Shown: positions 34,801 to 46,240 of the stretch, in pieces
How positions within the stretch are numbered: position 1 is the stretch's first letter
Layout: the number at the start of each line of letters is the position of its first letter
Assembly: GCA_030760725.1 (NCBI GenBank)
Contig: JASWHV010000003.1
Location: 62,267,264 to 62,331,263 of the forward strand
Direction: 5' to 3'
Length of the DNA stretch: 64,000 bases
From: Neostapfia colusana
Lineage: Eukaryota; Streptophyta; Magnoliopsida; Poales; Poaceae
Notes under the pieces: generated by a model
The model's input: the letters and a program-made list of their open reading frames with translations, nothing else
What the model was told of the DNA's origin: nothing
Database searches by the model: none
Program-made: the position numbers and the translations under genes

Positions 34801-37800
34801 GGGAGGCCGTCGGGGACAGGGCCCTCGACTCACCGTGAACCCCTACACCAGCGTCGAGAGGGGTTGCCTGCATGTACCGGGGGAAGGTTAGGTCCAGAGT
34901 GATCAAGCCCTCCTCCAAGTATTGTGGTAGACAGCAAAATCTGGCATAGATGGCGATTTTGCCCACTCGACAAAGGATGTCACTGTTGCCTCGGTCCATC
35001 ATGCATTTGCTGGCGACCTGGTGGCATTTGGCCCATGCAACACTGGATGTCATCGTTGCCTCGGTCCAGCGTACATCGCCGCCGACCTCGGTCTAACAGT
35101 AGGTGACCGTCTTACTGCATAAAGATCAGCTCGGGGGACAACCAAGCAAGCCACAGAGCAGAAGACCTACTCGACTTGTAGCTGTTGAGTTCTTTAGCTG
35201 CCTTGTATCCCCTTTTGTACACCAAAACTTTATTATCAATGAAGGTATCTCTGTTTCTAAGTCTTTCATTATCTTGACTTGTACTCTTGTTTTGATGAGT
35301 GAAAAATTCCTCTTGTTGGTCTTCCATTCATCAGTCACTTGGTGCAGGGTCTGGTAGGGCTTTCAGCTTCCACGAGACCCCCTAGTCCTTGATGCCGCAA
35401 GGACCGGAGGCTGCTTGAGTTGCCAAAGTGGTCGATGTTTCCTTGTTGCTTGCCGTAGATGCGTACCCGCTTCCTCTCGCGTGTTGCCGGGGTCCGGCCG
35501 TCTTGCTCGGCTCGACCAGTTATGGCGGCCCCCCAGCAGGTGAGCGATAGTACTAGACTTGAGCTCCGGAGCCCTCAGGAGGCGCCAGCTTTGGGGGTCC
35601 GAGAGTGGCCCCCTGGGAAAGTTGGTGCCCCAGGATCAACCTTCAGACCGAAGCCCTGTGGCCTGCACAAACGCTAGGAGAAAGAGGTAACCGTGCCGTG
35701 TAGTTATATTTTCCCTGCTCAATGGCCCCATTATAGTTTATGGTCCTCTGCTAAGCTACGAGACCTGGGCAATTCAGTGTAGTAGCGTCTGGACCCTGGT
35801 TACCGTCTTTCCCGGTGTGGTGTACCAACCGGGCCCCCCGCACTTGGGTGCTGCGATGGCAGAGGCAGGATGCGCACGCTTAGGGCGCAGGACCAGTCTA
35901 ACCAGGCTACACACCCTAGACCCCCCGCTGGCCAGACACTCCGAAGAGGGGAGACGTCCGCCTGGCACCACCGGACCCAAGCAGGAAGGTAACCAGAGGG
36001 TCCAGAGATAATACAGGTACCTCAGGCATTTCCGCCTAGTAGCTGGACAGCACAACTTTCGCCAAGAGCGAGACAGAGAAAACCAACTATGTACACGTCG
36101 TGGGGTGCGCAAAAGTATACGCAAGCTTGAAAGGAAAGCTGTAAAAATGTAGACGTATATAAGGTAGGATAAGGGAGCGCAAAGGTCCAGAACGACTTAG
36201 CTGACGTGGGTAGCACTTTGCCAGCGTCCAAGCTTGTTCCTCCGAACCCTTAGCAGCGTAAAGACCCAGGGCGCTCTGGCAGTATGGCTACAACTCCTTC
36301 CGGGTCCCTGGCGGCGCAAGGACCCGAAGGGAGCTCAGCGCTTGTCTTCAGCTTGTCGTAGTTGGCGCTCCGGGCCTTCTGTTCGTTGCTGGAATGGTCC
36401 GACGTCCTGCCCGCATGGTTCACCGTGATGGCCCCATGGTAGGTGTGGCCACTTAGTGGGGGCACACCGACCAAGTAGACTGAATGAGGCAGGGCGTTAG
36501 CGTCGGACCTCCCGAGGGATCCGGGACGCCACGGACCCATTCGGACCTGCAAGCATGGTAGAAAAAAGGAGTAGTCGTGCCCTCTGGTCACTTTTCCTCG
36601 TTTGGTAGCATTACTGTGACTTACAGTCCTCAGCCGAGCTACGGGGCTTGGGTAATTCGATGTGGTCGTCCAGGATGTGGTTGTAACCTTGCTCAGGGGT
36701 ATGAACCATCTGATTCCCCGTTACTGAGCCGTAGCGCTGAGGAGGTAGGATGCGTACGCTGGGTGCGATATCAGTCATAGCAGGCTACACACCCTGGACC
36801 CCCCACTGGCATAAGCCTTTCAAGGGAGGGCCATTCGGCACCATAAGGCCCCCGAGCAATGAGACAACCACCTGATCCCGGTACGTCACAGCTACCTCAA
36901 GCAGACCCGCCTACGGGAGGATGGCACAACTCTTGCTACGGTGGAACACAGAAAAAGTGACTGGTCACACGGCCGGAGCGGTATGGAAAGAAAACACGAG
37001 AAGGGTATTGAGACGATGGTCGGGGTCCGGTTACTCCTCTTGTCCGTAGCCGTGCTCTTTCTGGCTCCTGAGTACTCAGTTGTCGCGCTGAGGAGGCAGG
37101 AAGTGTACGCTATGGGTGCGGTACCAGTCATAGCAGGCTACACACTGGACCTCCCGCTGGCGTTAACCTTTCGGCGAGGAAACCTTCCAGCGACACGGGT
37201 TCTTGGACAAGTGTGTAGAGCGGCTCCGGACATGTCGTCTATAGTTGATATGCATAAGCTAGCATAGACTGTACATAGAGCGCACAAGACAGGATACACC
37301 TTTTCCTTGTTTCTGGCTTCCTTCGGGCAATAGGAGGCAACAGGCCGTGTAAGAAGACAACGACCCGCCCCGGATAACAAGAGTAGTTGGACCCTTCCGG
37401 GAATTTAGCTGTTCTAAGCACTGTTCCTAGTCTCTATGACACCCTTTCAAGAAAGAGAAAAAGAAGAAATATCCTACCACTGCACTAAGGGTAGAACTTA
37501 CTGAGGTGTCCTATGTCCTGTGATCTGGGTAGAGATACCCACCCCCTGCAGCCAGGCGAAGTACCTGAGGTGGCATGCTTGTACTGGTCGGGAGGGACCC
37601 TCCCAGCTAGGGGAGGCTTGTCACCCCTCCTCGAGAGAGCATTGGCCAACGCTCCAGGTAGCCTTACTTCGAGCTGCCTACCCTTCGCCGTATGTCTGGG
37701 CGTCAAGTGAGCCCTTGTCGCACGACGAAGTGGAGAATGCCCAGTTAGGTGTGGAGCATCTTGCGTCGCTCGCTGTGGTCAGAGTCGAAGCTCTCTCCTT

Positions 37801-37834
37801 GGTCATAGATGACCTTCAACGCCCGCTTGGCGTC
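34801..37834. repeat. Non-coding, tandemly repeated internal region of Gyp2
   Basis: No pol motifs are found on either strand. Diverged repeats are seen: the block around 'caggctacacaccctggaccccccgctgg' occurs at about 35905, 36780 and 37135, each within a longer unit; the first two are about 880 bp apart and share flanks such as 'gagctacggggcttgggtaattc'. 34810-35400 and 37210-37500 show no clear repeat or gene. Confidence 0.65.
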
Positions 37835-39206
37835 TTAAAACACCATCTCCTGGTCGGTGCTGACCTCTGGGTCAGCCTTTTGCTTCCCCTCCCGCTGGCG
37901 GAAGGGTGCACCATCTTGGCGCTGCTGCCGGAGCTCCCGGAAGCGCTCCGCCAGCCTCTGGATCTCCCGACACTCACTAGCGTTGTGCCGGTTGGTGTCG
38001 TGGACCGAGCACCTCTGGACGCCATCGCCACTGTCGGACGGCTGTCGCGGGCGCTTGTCGGTGCGCGGCCTCCGACCCCCTGTAGCTGCTACTGCTGCTG
38101 CAGTGTCTGCCAAGCTGAAGAGCTCGGAGACGTCATGCACGTCGTACGTGGCCAACTTCTCGAGCACCTTCTTGTCACGGACGCCCTGTTGGAAGGTGAC
38201 GACGACGGAGGCGTTGGAGATGCGGGGGATGGTGTTCCTAACCTGGAAGAAACGTTGGATGAAGGAGCGCAGCGACTCTCCCTGTTGCTGCTGCAGAGCG
38301 TGGAGGTCGGCCTCCGAACCCGGTCGGGTGTAGGAACTCTCGAAGTTGGCCGTAAACTGACGGCACAACTCTTCCCAGGAGGTTACAGACTCCTGGGGCA
38401 AGTTCATGAGCCATGACCGGGCTGACCCGGTCAAGGCTACAGGGAAGTAATTGGCCATAACGACCTCATCCCCTCTTGTAGCTAGGATGGCAGTGGAGTA
38501 GATCTGTAGGAAATCGACGAGGTTGACTGTCCCGTCGAAATTCTCTGGCAAGTGCGGCCGAACTTGCGCGACCACACCATCATACGAAGGTGTGGGGTCA
38601 GAGCCATGCAGCCTCCCACTGAGCCTGGGGAGACGGGACTCTGGCCCACGTAGACGGGGCGCATGGTACCTGGGTACCATACTCCTCCCCGAGACTACGA
38701 CGCCATTAGTGCTGTCGCTCGATGGTGACGCGGCCATCTTCTTTCTGCCGGCAGCGGCGGTCCAGCTCGCCCCTGAGATCTATGGTGGGGAGCCTGGACG
38801 TCGCCGTCGAGTGGATTGTCTTCATCCTGTAATCCCTTGTTAGGGCACAGGGTGGTAGCTGCACCGTTTCTGGCCGCCGTCTCCGATGGCACGGCGAGTT
38901 AAGCACGGCGGCGACTAGGTGGTCGATGTCGTTGCGCCACTGCTGAAGCTCCCGCGCACGGGGGTTGTGAAGGAGCGCGCGGGCTGCCAACAGCGCGCTC
39001 TCCGGGCTGGCTTCAGTCGGCGCTTGTGACACCGTCGCAACTGAAGGCTGCCAGGAGGGAACTGGCACTGTCGCCGTAGGGACTAGCGTCGGCGCAGACG
39101 GTCCCGCTCTGGGGCCAGAGGACGCTTCCTTCTTCCTCTGCCACTGGCTGCGCGAAGGGCGGGAAGATCCTCTGACAGATTGGATGTTCACCATTGTGGG
39201 CTTCAC
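37835..39206 (-). pseudogene. Gyp2 gag
   Basis: The minus strand starts at ATG 39206 (MKPTMVNIQS), with an Ala-rich leader and SALLAARALLHNPRA. A frameshift near 38720 follows, then the capsid region RPHLPENFDGTVN, DFLQIYSTAI, ALTGSARSWLMNLPQESVTS and RQFTANFESSY. The end reads CSVHDTNRHNASECREI, QRLAERFREL. The stop comes at 37835, shortly before the protease would begin. This is a retrotrans_gag domain of the Tat/RIRE2-like gypsy type. It is interrupted by one shift. The plus-strand frame of 298 codons opposite it (37520-38416) is only its shadow. Confidence 0.82.
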
Positions 39207-39229
39207 GAACAGCTTCTAGAACCAAAAGC

Positions 39230-39247
39230 CCCCTACCTGGCGCGCCA
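39230..39247 (-). promoter_or_regulatory. Primer-binding site of Gyp2
   Basis: The minus strand reads TGGCGCGCCAGGTAGGGG, two bases from the 5' LTR end at 39250. This differs from the Met-tRNA sites of all other elements here and is of the kind used by Tat-group gypsy elements. Confidence 0.75.
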
Positions 39248-39249
39248 AA

Positions 39250-39371
39250 TGTCGAAGTGTTTTCCTGCGACACTTCCCCCGGTCTGCTCGGAAGCAGCCC
39301 GCAAAGGTTCTTTTTTCGGAGGGGCTAGTGGCGCTAGAAGGTCGGAGCACGACGGCGAGGGTGAACACCGG
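39250..39371 (-). repeat. 5' LTR of Gyp2, first fragment
   Basis: It aligns with 33267-33388 of the 3' LTR. It is interrupted at 'gaacaccgg' by sLTR-2 and resumes at 46202. Confidence 0.85.
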
Positions 39372-39454
39372 TGTCGGTACCCTCGATACGGGGTACCCCC
39401 ACGCACAGGGGAAAATGCCTAAGGACCTCGCCCTTCTCCGCAGGGAGAGCTCCG

Positions 39455-39755
39455 AAGGCGCCACGTGTCTAGCGGGGCCGGACCTCCCTCTCCTCAGAGG
39501 AGAGCTCCGGACTCGCCACGTGGCCACCTGAGCTGGACCTCCCCCCTCCGCGGGGAGAGCTCCGAAGGCTCCACGTGTCCCGCGGGGCCGGACCTCCCTC
39601 TCCTCAGAGGAGAGCTCCAGGCCCGCCACGTGGCTGGCAGAAGCCGGACCTTCCCCCCCCCCCCTCCGCGGGGGGAGCTCTGAAGGCTCCACGTGTCCCG
39701 CGGGGTCGGACCTCCCTCTCCTCAGAGGAGAGCTCCGGGCCCGCCACGTGGCCAG
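39455..39755 (+). promoter_or_regulatory. U3 array with six CACGTG motifs (sLTR-2)
   Basis: CACGTG occurs at 39462, 39517, 39572, 39627, 39690 and 39745, with spacing 55, 55, 55, 63 and 55 bp. Alternate units are 'ggctccacgtgtcccgcggg' and 'gcccgccacgtggcc', giving a 110-bp dimer. A 12-C run (39653-39664) accounts for the odd spacing. It lies upstream of the TATA box. Confidence 0.65.
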
Positions 39756-40269
39756 CAGGACGGCGCTGCCTGCCCCCGCGCGGTAGGCAGCAGGTGTAAA
39801 GACGCACCATACCTTGCCCGTACAAGGTATTCAAGGCCCACGCCTTCCCAAGACGCGAAGACGCGAAGCACGCCTCTGTCAGGTGTCGTTGCGGCTAGTC
39901 GCATCACAGACTAGCGCGCCGTGTCAGAGCCTGTCCGCCAATAAACACAACGACAAGACATCCCCTGCCGCCCCTGCCGTCATCAACCACTACGACTAGC
40001 TTGCGGCATGGGCAGGGCGGCAGAACGAAGACTCGGAAGCCTTCGCTAGAGACAACTACCGGCATAACTGCAGATACGGTAGATGGCAAGAAATCTCCCC
40101 GGGACCACCTGTCGGGTTCCAGCCCCCCTTGTAAGCCGCTCGAGCCTTGGACTATAAAAGGCTCGGGTAGGCAACGTTAGCAAGGGGTTCGAACTCTGTG
40201 AACTCGCATCCTAGGCATTACTCACCCTCAAGCTCAGGACTCCGGTTCTGAGCAACAAGCAATACAGCG

Positions 40270-40659
40270 TGTTAGTAGTTGAATTCTTACTCTCATTGGA
40301 AGAGAGGATGACACTAGGAGTTGGGGCAATTTTCTTGTCTATTTCTCACACAATGCCATGCCAACCCAAGGGGTTGAGGCTACATATTTATAGCTGCCAT
40401 GGCAGCCAAGCATATGCCACAAAGATGCTAGTCTAAGATGCTTAGATGCTTGTTAGTATGCTGTCCTTGGCTGACACTAAGATGCTGTCCTAGTGTCCTT
40501 AATATGCTGTCCTAGTGTCCTTAGATGCTGTCCTAATTGGGGCCACAAAGACCAAAGGACTAGAGTACAACAAGGACCAAGGACCAAGGACTAAAGTGCG
40601 GACTAGGGTACAAGGGACTAGGGGACCAAAGACCAAAGGACTACAAACTTATTCCAGCA
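40270..40659 (-). repeat. 3' LTR of Cop3
   Basis: On the plus strand it runs from TGTTAGTAG to CCAGCA. U3 has 'gatgctgtcctagtgtcctta' repeats. Confidence 0.92.
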
Positions 40660-40688
40660 TTCTCCCCCTAAGTCTTGTACGTCGTCTT

Positions 40689-43600
40689 CTAAGAGGGTTG
40701 GACCATCCCGATCTTGGTGCGAAGTTCAATGAACTTGAGCCTCCCAAGAAGCTTCGTGAGCAGGTCCGCAAGCTGGTCATTGGTGTTGATGTAGTTCGCC
40801 TTGATGCTCCCTTCCTCCAAGCATTTTCGGATGAAGTGGTACCTCACCCGGATGTGCTTGCTCCGTTCATGGAAAACGGGATTCTTTGCCAGGGCCAGAG
40901 CGGACACGTTGTCCACCCTGAGTTCGACCGCTCCAGTGTCTCTGCTGAGGAGATCACCAAGCAGTCGACTAAGCCAGAGCGCCTGAGTCGAAGCGGTGGA
41001 GGCTGCTATGTACTCGGCCTCGCAGCTGGACAGGGCCACCACCTGCTGCTTGACCGACTGCCAGCTAACGAGGCACTTGCCGAAGAAGAAGAGGATCACA
41101 CTCGTGCTCTTGCTGGTGTCGATGTCGCCGGCGTGGTCACTATCGCTGTACCCGACAAGGTGTGCCTCCCCAGGACACCTCGGGTAGTGGAGGTCGTGAT
41201 CGAGAGTCCCCGCAACATAGCGGATGATCCTCTTCACAACCTGCTGTTGATCCGTCGTCGGTCGTTGCAGGAACCGACTAACGTAGCCGACGGAGAATGC
41301 CAAGTCCGGTCGTGTGTGGGTGAGGTAGCGAAGGCTCCCCACAAGACGCTGGTACTGCGTAGCGTCCACCTCCTCCGCCGTGCTGTCACGGCTCAGCTTC
41401 AGCCTCTCCTCCATCGGAGTGAGAGCTGGGTTGCAGTTTGTGAGCCCAGCTAGCTCAACAATGCGCTTGGCGTAGGCGGTCTGTCGAAGTGTGATCCCGG
41501 AGTCGGCCTGGTGCACCTCAATCCCAAGGTAGGAGAGAGATCCCAGGTCACTCATCTGGAAGGTGGCTTTCATCTCTTCCTTGAACGCTGCCACCTCCGA
41601 AATCTTGGTGCCGGTGATCACCAAGTCGTCGACGTAGACACCCACCAGCAGGGTGTTTCCTCCATTGCCCCGCCGGTAGATGGCCGCCGCGTGCGGGCAT
41701 TGCCCGAAGCCCATCCTCTTGAGCGTGGAATCCAACTTGGCATTCCACGCCCTTGGTGCCTGACGCAAGCCATAGAGGGCCTTGCGCAGGCGCAACACCT
41801 TGCCCTCCTTGCCAGGGACCATAAACCCCGGCGGCTGGTATAAGTAGACCTCCTCCTTCAAGTCGCCGTTGAGGAACGCCGACTTGACGTCCATGTGTTG
41901 GACACGCCAGCCTTCTTGGGCAGCAAGTGCAAGGAGTCGCACGGATTCCATCCGTGCCACGGGGGCAAAAGCATCGTCGAAGTCGATGCCCTCCTGCTGC
42001 ACGAAGCCGCGTGCCACCAAGCGAGCCTTGTGCTTGACGATGGCGCCGGCTTCATCCCTCTTCAACTTGAACACCCACTTAAGGGTGATCGCACGGTGAC
42101 TGCGAGGGAGATCAGCAAGCTCCCAAGTGCGGTTCATCTCAACCGCGTCCATCTCCGACTGCATCGCAGCACGCCATGCCGCGTGTTTCTCAGCCTCCGC
42201 AAAAGACCGAGGCTCGCCGTCATCGCACGCAAGGTGCAACTGCGCCTCCAGATCTTGATCATCCAGATCGTGAGGGGCCAGTCCCGGCACCGGCTGGTTG
42301 CCGAGAATGTTCTCCATCTTGCGATACCGCAACTGCTCGCCGTCGTAGCACCCGTCAAGGCGCTCCTCGTCGTGGGAGAGCGGAGTAACAAACTCCACTG
42401 GGTCGTGCTCGACACGAGCTGGGGACGGAGTGGGTGTGCCCGGAGAAGTGGCCGTCGGTGCTGGAGTGTGTGGGGTCGCCGGCGGAGGTAGAGGTGGACG
42501 GTCGGGGGCTGGGGTAGACACGCTCGGTGGAGAAGAGTTGCCTACTCCCCCAACTCCCTTGAAGTAGACGTAGTCGACGGTGAAGTCGTCGGGCGTCGAG
42601 GTCGAACCGTCGTCCACCACCTTGTCCCATGCCCATCCTCGCCCTTCGTTGAACACAACGTCGCGCGTCGTGCGCACACGCTGTGTCTCTGGGTCGAGAA
42701 TGCGGTAGGCCTTCGAGCCCTCCGCGTAGCCGATGAACACCCCCGGAGTGCTCCTGTCGTCGAGCTTGCCGATGTGGCCAAGCTCCTTGGCGAACGCGAG
42801 GCAGCCGAAGACCCGTAGATGAGAGACCGCCGGCTTGCGCCCATACCAAGCCTCGTACGGCGTCCTGCCGTTGAGAGCCTTGGTGGGCGAGCGGTTGAGG
42901 ATGTAGACAGCCGTCACCACCGCCTCTCCCCAGAAGATAGCCGGCATGCCCCTCTGCTTGAGGAGGGCCCGAGCCATCCCCACAACCGTCTGGTTGCGCC
43001 GCTCGACGACGCCGTTCTGCTGCGGGCTGTAGGGCGCGGAGTAGTGGCGCTGAACACCCTCATCCGCGCAATACGACGCGAATTCAGCCGCCGTGAATTC
43101 GCCGCCGTTGTCGGTGCGCAGCACACGCAACTTGCGGCCGCACTTCGCCTCCGCAATGGCCTGCGCGCGCTTGATGGCGTTCGCAGCCTCTCCCTTGTTG
43201 CCAAGGACCACGACCCACATGTAGCGGGAGAGGTCGTCGACGAGCAGCGGGAAGTAGCGTCGTCCTCCTGGTGTAGCTGGTGTCACCGGGCCACACAAGT
43301 CCCCGTGAACGAGCTCGAGCCGTTCCTTAGCTCGAAAGCTCGACTGCTGGGGAAAAGGAAGTTGCCTCTGCTTCGTCAATACGCAGACATCGCAGAGCTG
43401 CTCCACGTGGTCAAGGCATGGCATGCCTCGCACCATCTCCTTGGCACTGAGCTGCTTTAGGGCCTCGAAGTGAAGATGCCCAAAGCGCTCGTGCCACTGC
43501 GATGCCTCGTCGTCCCAACGAGTGGCAAGGCAGACAGGCTGTGTTACCTGCACGTGAAGGACATAGAGTCGATTGGTGCCTCTAGTTACCTTGGCAAGAA

Positions 43601-44093
43601 GGCGACGATGGCGATCCCAAATTCTCATGACTCCGTCGTTAATCTCCACGCGCGAACCGTTCTCATCCAGCTGTCCCAAGCTGATGATGGAGTTTCTCAA
43701 CGCGGGGATGTAGTAGACTTCGACGAGCAGCCTGTGCTCACCAAACTCGGCGGTGAGGATGACGGAGCCGACACCCTTGATCTCCACGCCGGAGGCGTCA
43801 CCAAACTTGACAAAGCCTCGGACATTGGAGTCAAGCTCAACGAAGAACTCCCGTCGACCGGTCATGTGATGGGTGGCGCTGGTGTCGAGGCACCACCCGT
43901 CAGTCTTGTCGTTGCTGGAGCCGTCGCCGAGGAAAGCGTGTGCTCTTGGCTCATTAAGATGAAGGAGAGCCGCTGCTGTCGATGCCACTAGAGGTGGCTT
44001 GATGCTTCCGTGTGCCAGAAGCAAAGCTGGCTCCTCCTCTACCTGTGCCACGTGGGCCTCCTTCTCCACTTGTGCCACGTGGGCCTGGCCACG
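40689..44093 (-). pseudogene. Cop3 pol (protease, integrase, RT, RNase H), one long frame
   Basis: It is open from just after the TGA at 44094-44096 to the stop at 40689, more than 1130 codons. Counting from the Val codon at 44078, the protease motif at residues 65-67 is DTS instead of DTG. The pre-integrase motif is HERFGHLHFEAL, with CDVCVLTKQ. The integrase D,D,E motifs are HGDLCGP, RTDNGGEF and QQNGVVERRN. RT has [38 protein letters not shown] and [11 protein letters not shown]. One codon is missing in LGSLSYLGIEV. RNase H has GYSDSDHAGDIDT, SSCEAEYIAAS and HERSKHIRVRY. All domains are complete, so the protein looks active except for the protease site and the stop that separates it from gag. 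Confidence 0.92.
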
Positions 44094-45428
44094 TCATGGT
44101 TGTCGACACTCCCTGGCCCAATGACCAAGCTTGCCACAGTTGTGGCAGGTGTCGTCTCGTGTCGACTTGTGGTTGCCGACGGTGCCGCCCTGGGCGCCTC
44201 CGCGGGCGCCACCCTCGATACGTCCGTGTGCCCCGGCCTGGGTACCTCCGCGCCCCTTGCGCGACTTGCCGCGCTTGCGGCCGCCTGTCGAGGAAGAGGA
44301 CTCCCCCTTCTTCCGGTCACCCTGGCCAGCCTCCCACTGCTCGCGAGTGAGATGAAGCTTCCCGCCAATGGTGATAGGCCCCGAGAGAGGTTGTGGTTCG
44401 TCGCTGTCGACGACCTTGAGGCGACCTATCGCCTCTTCGATCGACATCGTGGAGAGGTCCAGCAGAGACTCGATCGAGCAAGCGATCTGCTTGTATTTCT
44501 CGGGGATGCACCGAAGGAGCTTCTCGACAGCTCTCTCTTCGTTGTAGGTGTCGTCACCGAACTGCACCAACTTCTGCAACAAAGTGTTGAGACGGAGAGC
44601 AAAGTCATCAACGTCCTCACCTGGCTTAAAGGCCAGGTTCTCCCACTCCTTGCGAAGCGCCTGCAGTGTGGACTTGCGAGCGCGGTCGCTGCCGATGCGT
44701 GCCGCAGCGATGGCATCCCATGCCTCCTTAGCAGTCCGCTTCTTGGAAAGCGAGAACTGCATCTCAGGCGGGACTGCAGCAATGAGGGCATCCAACGCCC
44801 GTCGATCCTCGTAGTAGTCGACGTCGCCGTACTGAACTGCTTCCCACATGTGTCGCACCTAGAGCCGTACCCTCATCACCGCGGCCCACTCGACGTAGTT
44901 GGTCTTGGTGAGGGTAGGCCACATACCGCCGAGACCGACGTCCCTGACAATGCCCTGGACCCCGTGGTGTCCATGGTACCTGTCCGGGGAGTGAGAACCG
45001 CGCCGCCTGTAATGGCCGCGTTCTCTATCGACCCAGCCGCCGCCGTCGGGAGCACCACCAGCGCGTCCGCGCCCGTCTGGGCTGCGGATGTCGCGCCCAT
45101 GGGGGCGCGCGGCTGCTCGCTGCACCTCTCGTGCTCGCGCCGCCTCCCTCACCGGCCTGAGCTCATCGTCGACGCCGCCGTCGACAGAGCTGCTGGAGCT
45201 ACTGCCGCGCAGAGCCTCCAGCTCCGCTGCCGCCGCACGCGCTACAGCCGCCTCCGCCGCTGCTTCCACTTCCGCCCTTGCTGCTGCCAGTTCCGCCGCC
45301 GCCAACCTTGCCGCCATTGCCGCCGTCGCCGCAGTCTCTGCCGCCGCTCGCTCGCGCTCCTCTGCCGCGGCGACCTCCGTCTGCCGCGCGCTCGAGGCGA
45401 CCGAGCGCTGAGACTGTCCGTCGGACCT
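44094..45428 (-). pseudogene. Cop3 gag, same frame as pol
   Basis: The family start codon is AGG here (45428-45426, then SDGQSQ); the first in-frame ATG is at 45317. An Ala/Glu-rich N-terminus is followed by WPTLTKTNYVEWAAV, a TAG at 44861-44859, MWEAVQYGDVDYYEDR and the zinc knuckle CHNCGKLGHWARECR, ending at a TGA at 44096-44094. Both stops are in frame, so the ancestor made one Gag-Pol polyprotein. The plus-strand frame at 44010-45599 is its shadow. Confidence 0.87.
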
Positions 45429-45606
45429 GGCGCACTAGTGGGGAAGGGCTGTTGTGTGTGGAAGACAAGATGCTGCTCGTCTGTGCAGGAGAGGAATGAG
45501 CTGGAACAGCCGGTGTTCCTGTTGTCGGTTGCGGACAGAGAGAGGTGCGGGAAGGGGATGAGCAGGAGATGTTTAAGCTGCAGGATAGAACGGCTCTGAT
45601 ACCAGA

Positions 45607-45997
45607 TGTTAGTAGTTGAATTCTTACTCTCATTGGAAGAGAGGATGACACTAGGAGTTGGGGCAATTTTCTTGTCTATTTCTCACACAATGCCATGCCA
45701 ACCCAAGGGGTTGAGGCTACATATTTATAGCTGCCATGGCAGCCAAGCATATGCCACAAAGATGCTAGTCTAAGATGCTTAGATGCTTGTTAGTATGTTG
45801 TCCTTGGCTGACACTAAGATGCTGTCCTAGTGTCCTTAATATGCTGTCCTAGTGTCCTTAGATGCTGTCCTAATTGGGGCCACAAAGACCAAAGGACTAG
45901 AGTACAACAAGGACCAAGGACCAAGGACTAAAGTGCGGACTAGGGTACAAGGGACTAGGGGACCAAAGACCAAAGGACTACAAGACTTATTCCAGCA
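45607..45997 (-). repeat. 5' LTR of Cop3
   Basis: Nearly identical to 40270-40659; the differences seen are one C/T change and one inserted base near the end. Confidence 0.92.
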
Positions 45998-46201
45998 CAG
46001 CAAGCACCTCTGCTCACCGTGGACGTAGGGTTTTACGCTCCGGCGGCCTAAACCACGTAAAACTCGCCGTGTCAAGCTTCTCCCTCACTCGTCCCTAACG
46101 CTTAAGCTCTCCGTAAGCGACTAGCCCCTCCGAAAAAGAACCTCCGCGGGCTGCCCAGAGCAAGTCCAGGGAAAGTGTCGATCACACACTTCGACAACCG
46201 G

Positions 46202-46240
46202 GATTTACGTGGTTCGGACCGCCGGAGCATAATACCCTAC
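46202..46240 (-). repeat. 5' LTR of Gyp2, second fragment
   Basis: It continues the Gyp2 LTR after sLTR-2 ('gatttacgtggttcgg...taccctac', matching 33388-33427) and is cut at 46241 by Cop4. The remaining 1.15 kb of this LTR is not in the window. Confidence 0.8.

Larger units (their letters stand above)
40270..45997 (-). mobile_element. Cop3: Ty1/copia retrotransposon, nearly intact
   Basis: LTRs at 40270-40659 (3') and 45607-45997 (5') differ at about two sites, so it is young. Flanks are cagcg (40265-40269) and cagca (45998-46002), a target duplication with one change. The polypurine tract (ttagggggagaa on the minus strand) abuts the 3' LTR, and the primer-binding site TGGTATCAGAGC (minus, about 45605-45594) follows the 5' LTR. 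The TATA box GCTATAAATATG lies in each LTR. Gag-pol is one frame with two stops. It is the same family as Cop2. Confidence 0.93.
39372..46196 (+). mobile_element. sLTR-2: solo LTR inside the Gyp2 LTR, itself split by Cop3
   Basis: It begins TGTCGGTACC at 39372 and ends CTTCGACA at 46196, with the perfect duplication accgg at 39367-39371 and 46197-46201. Removing Cop3 leaves an LTR of about 1.09 kb with TATAAAAG at 40153-40160 and no internal region. The last 190 bp, reverse-complemented, match the R/U5 end of the Gyp2 LTR (tgtcgaagtgt, cagcccgcggaggttctttttcgg), so it is a relative inserted in the opposite direction. Confidence 0.82.
33267..46240 (-). mobile_element. Gyp2: gypsy element with gag but no pol, 5' LTR split by insertions
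   Basis: The left (3') LTR is 33267-34580. The internal region is 34581-39249. The right (5') LTR starts at 39250 but survives only as 39250-39371 and 46202-46240, split by sLTR-2 and then ended by Cop4. The primer-binding site at 39230-39247 and gag are on the minus strand. Between gag and the 3' LTR there is only non-coding, tandemly repeated DNA where protease, RT and integrase should be. This resembles large non-autonomous gypsy elements of grasses (Dasheng-like, Tat-group gag). The two LTR pieces that can be compared differ at about a dozen of 160 positions, so it is old. Confidence 0.8.

Noticed and set aside
37520..38416. Plus-strand frame of 298 codons
   Set aside because: Lies opposite the Gyp2 gag, which has clear capsid motifs on the minus strand.
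40515..41453. Plus-strand frame of 312 codons
   Set aside because: Antisense of the Cop3 RNase H and RT region.
44010..45599. Plus-strand frame of 529 codons
   Set aside because: Shadow of the Cop3 gag; no domain recognised and rich in residues expected from antisense of Ala/Glu codons.
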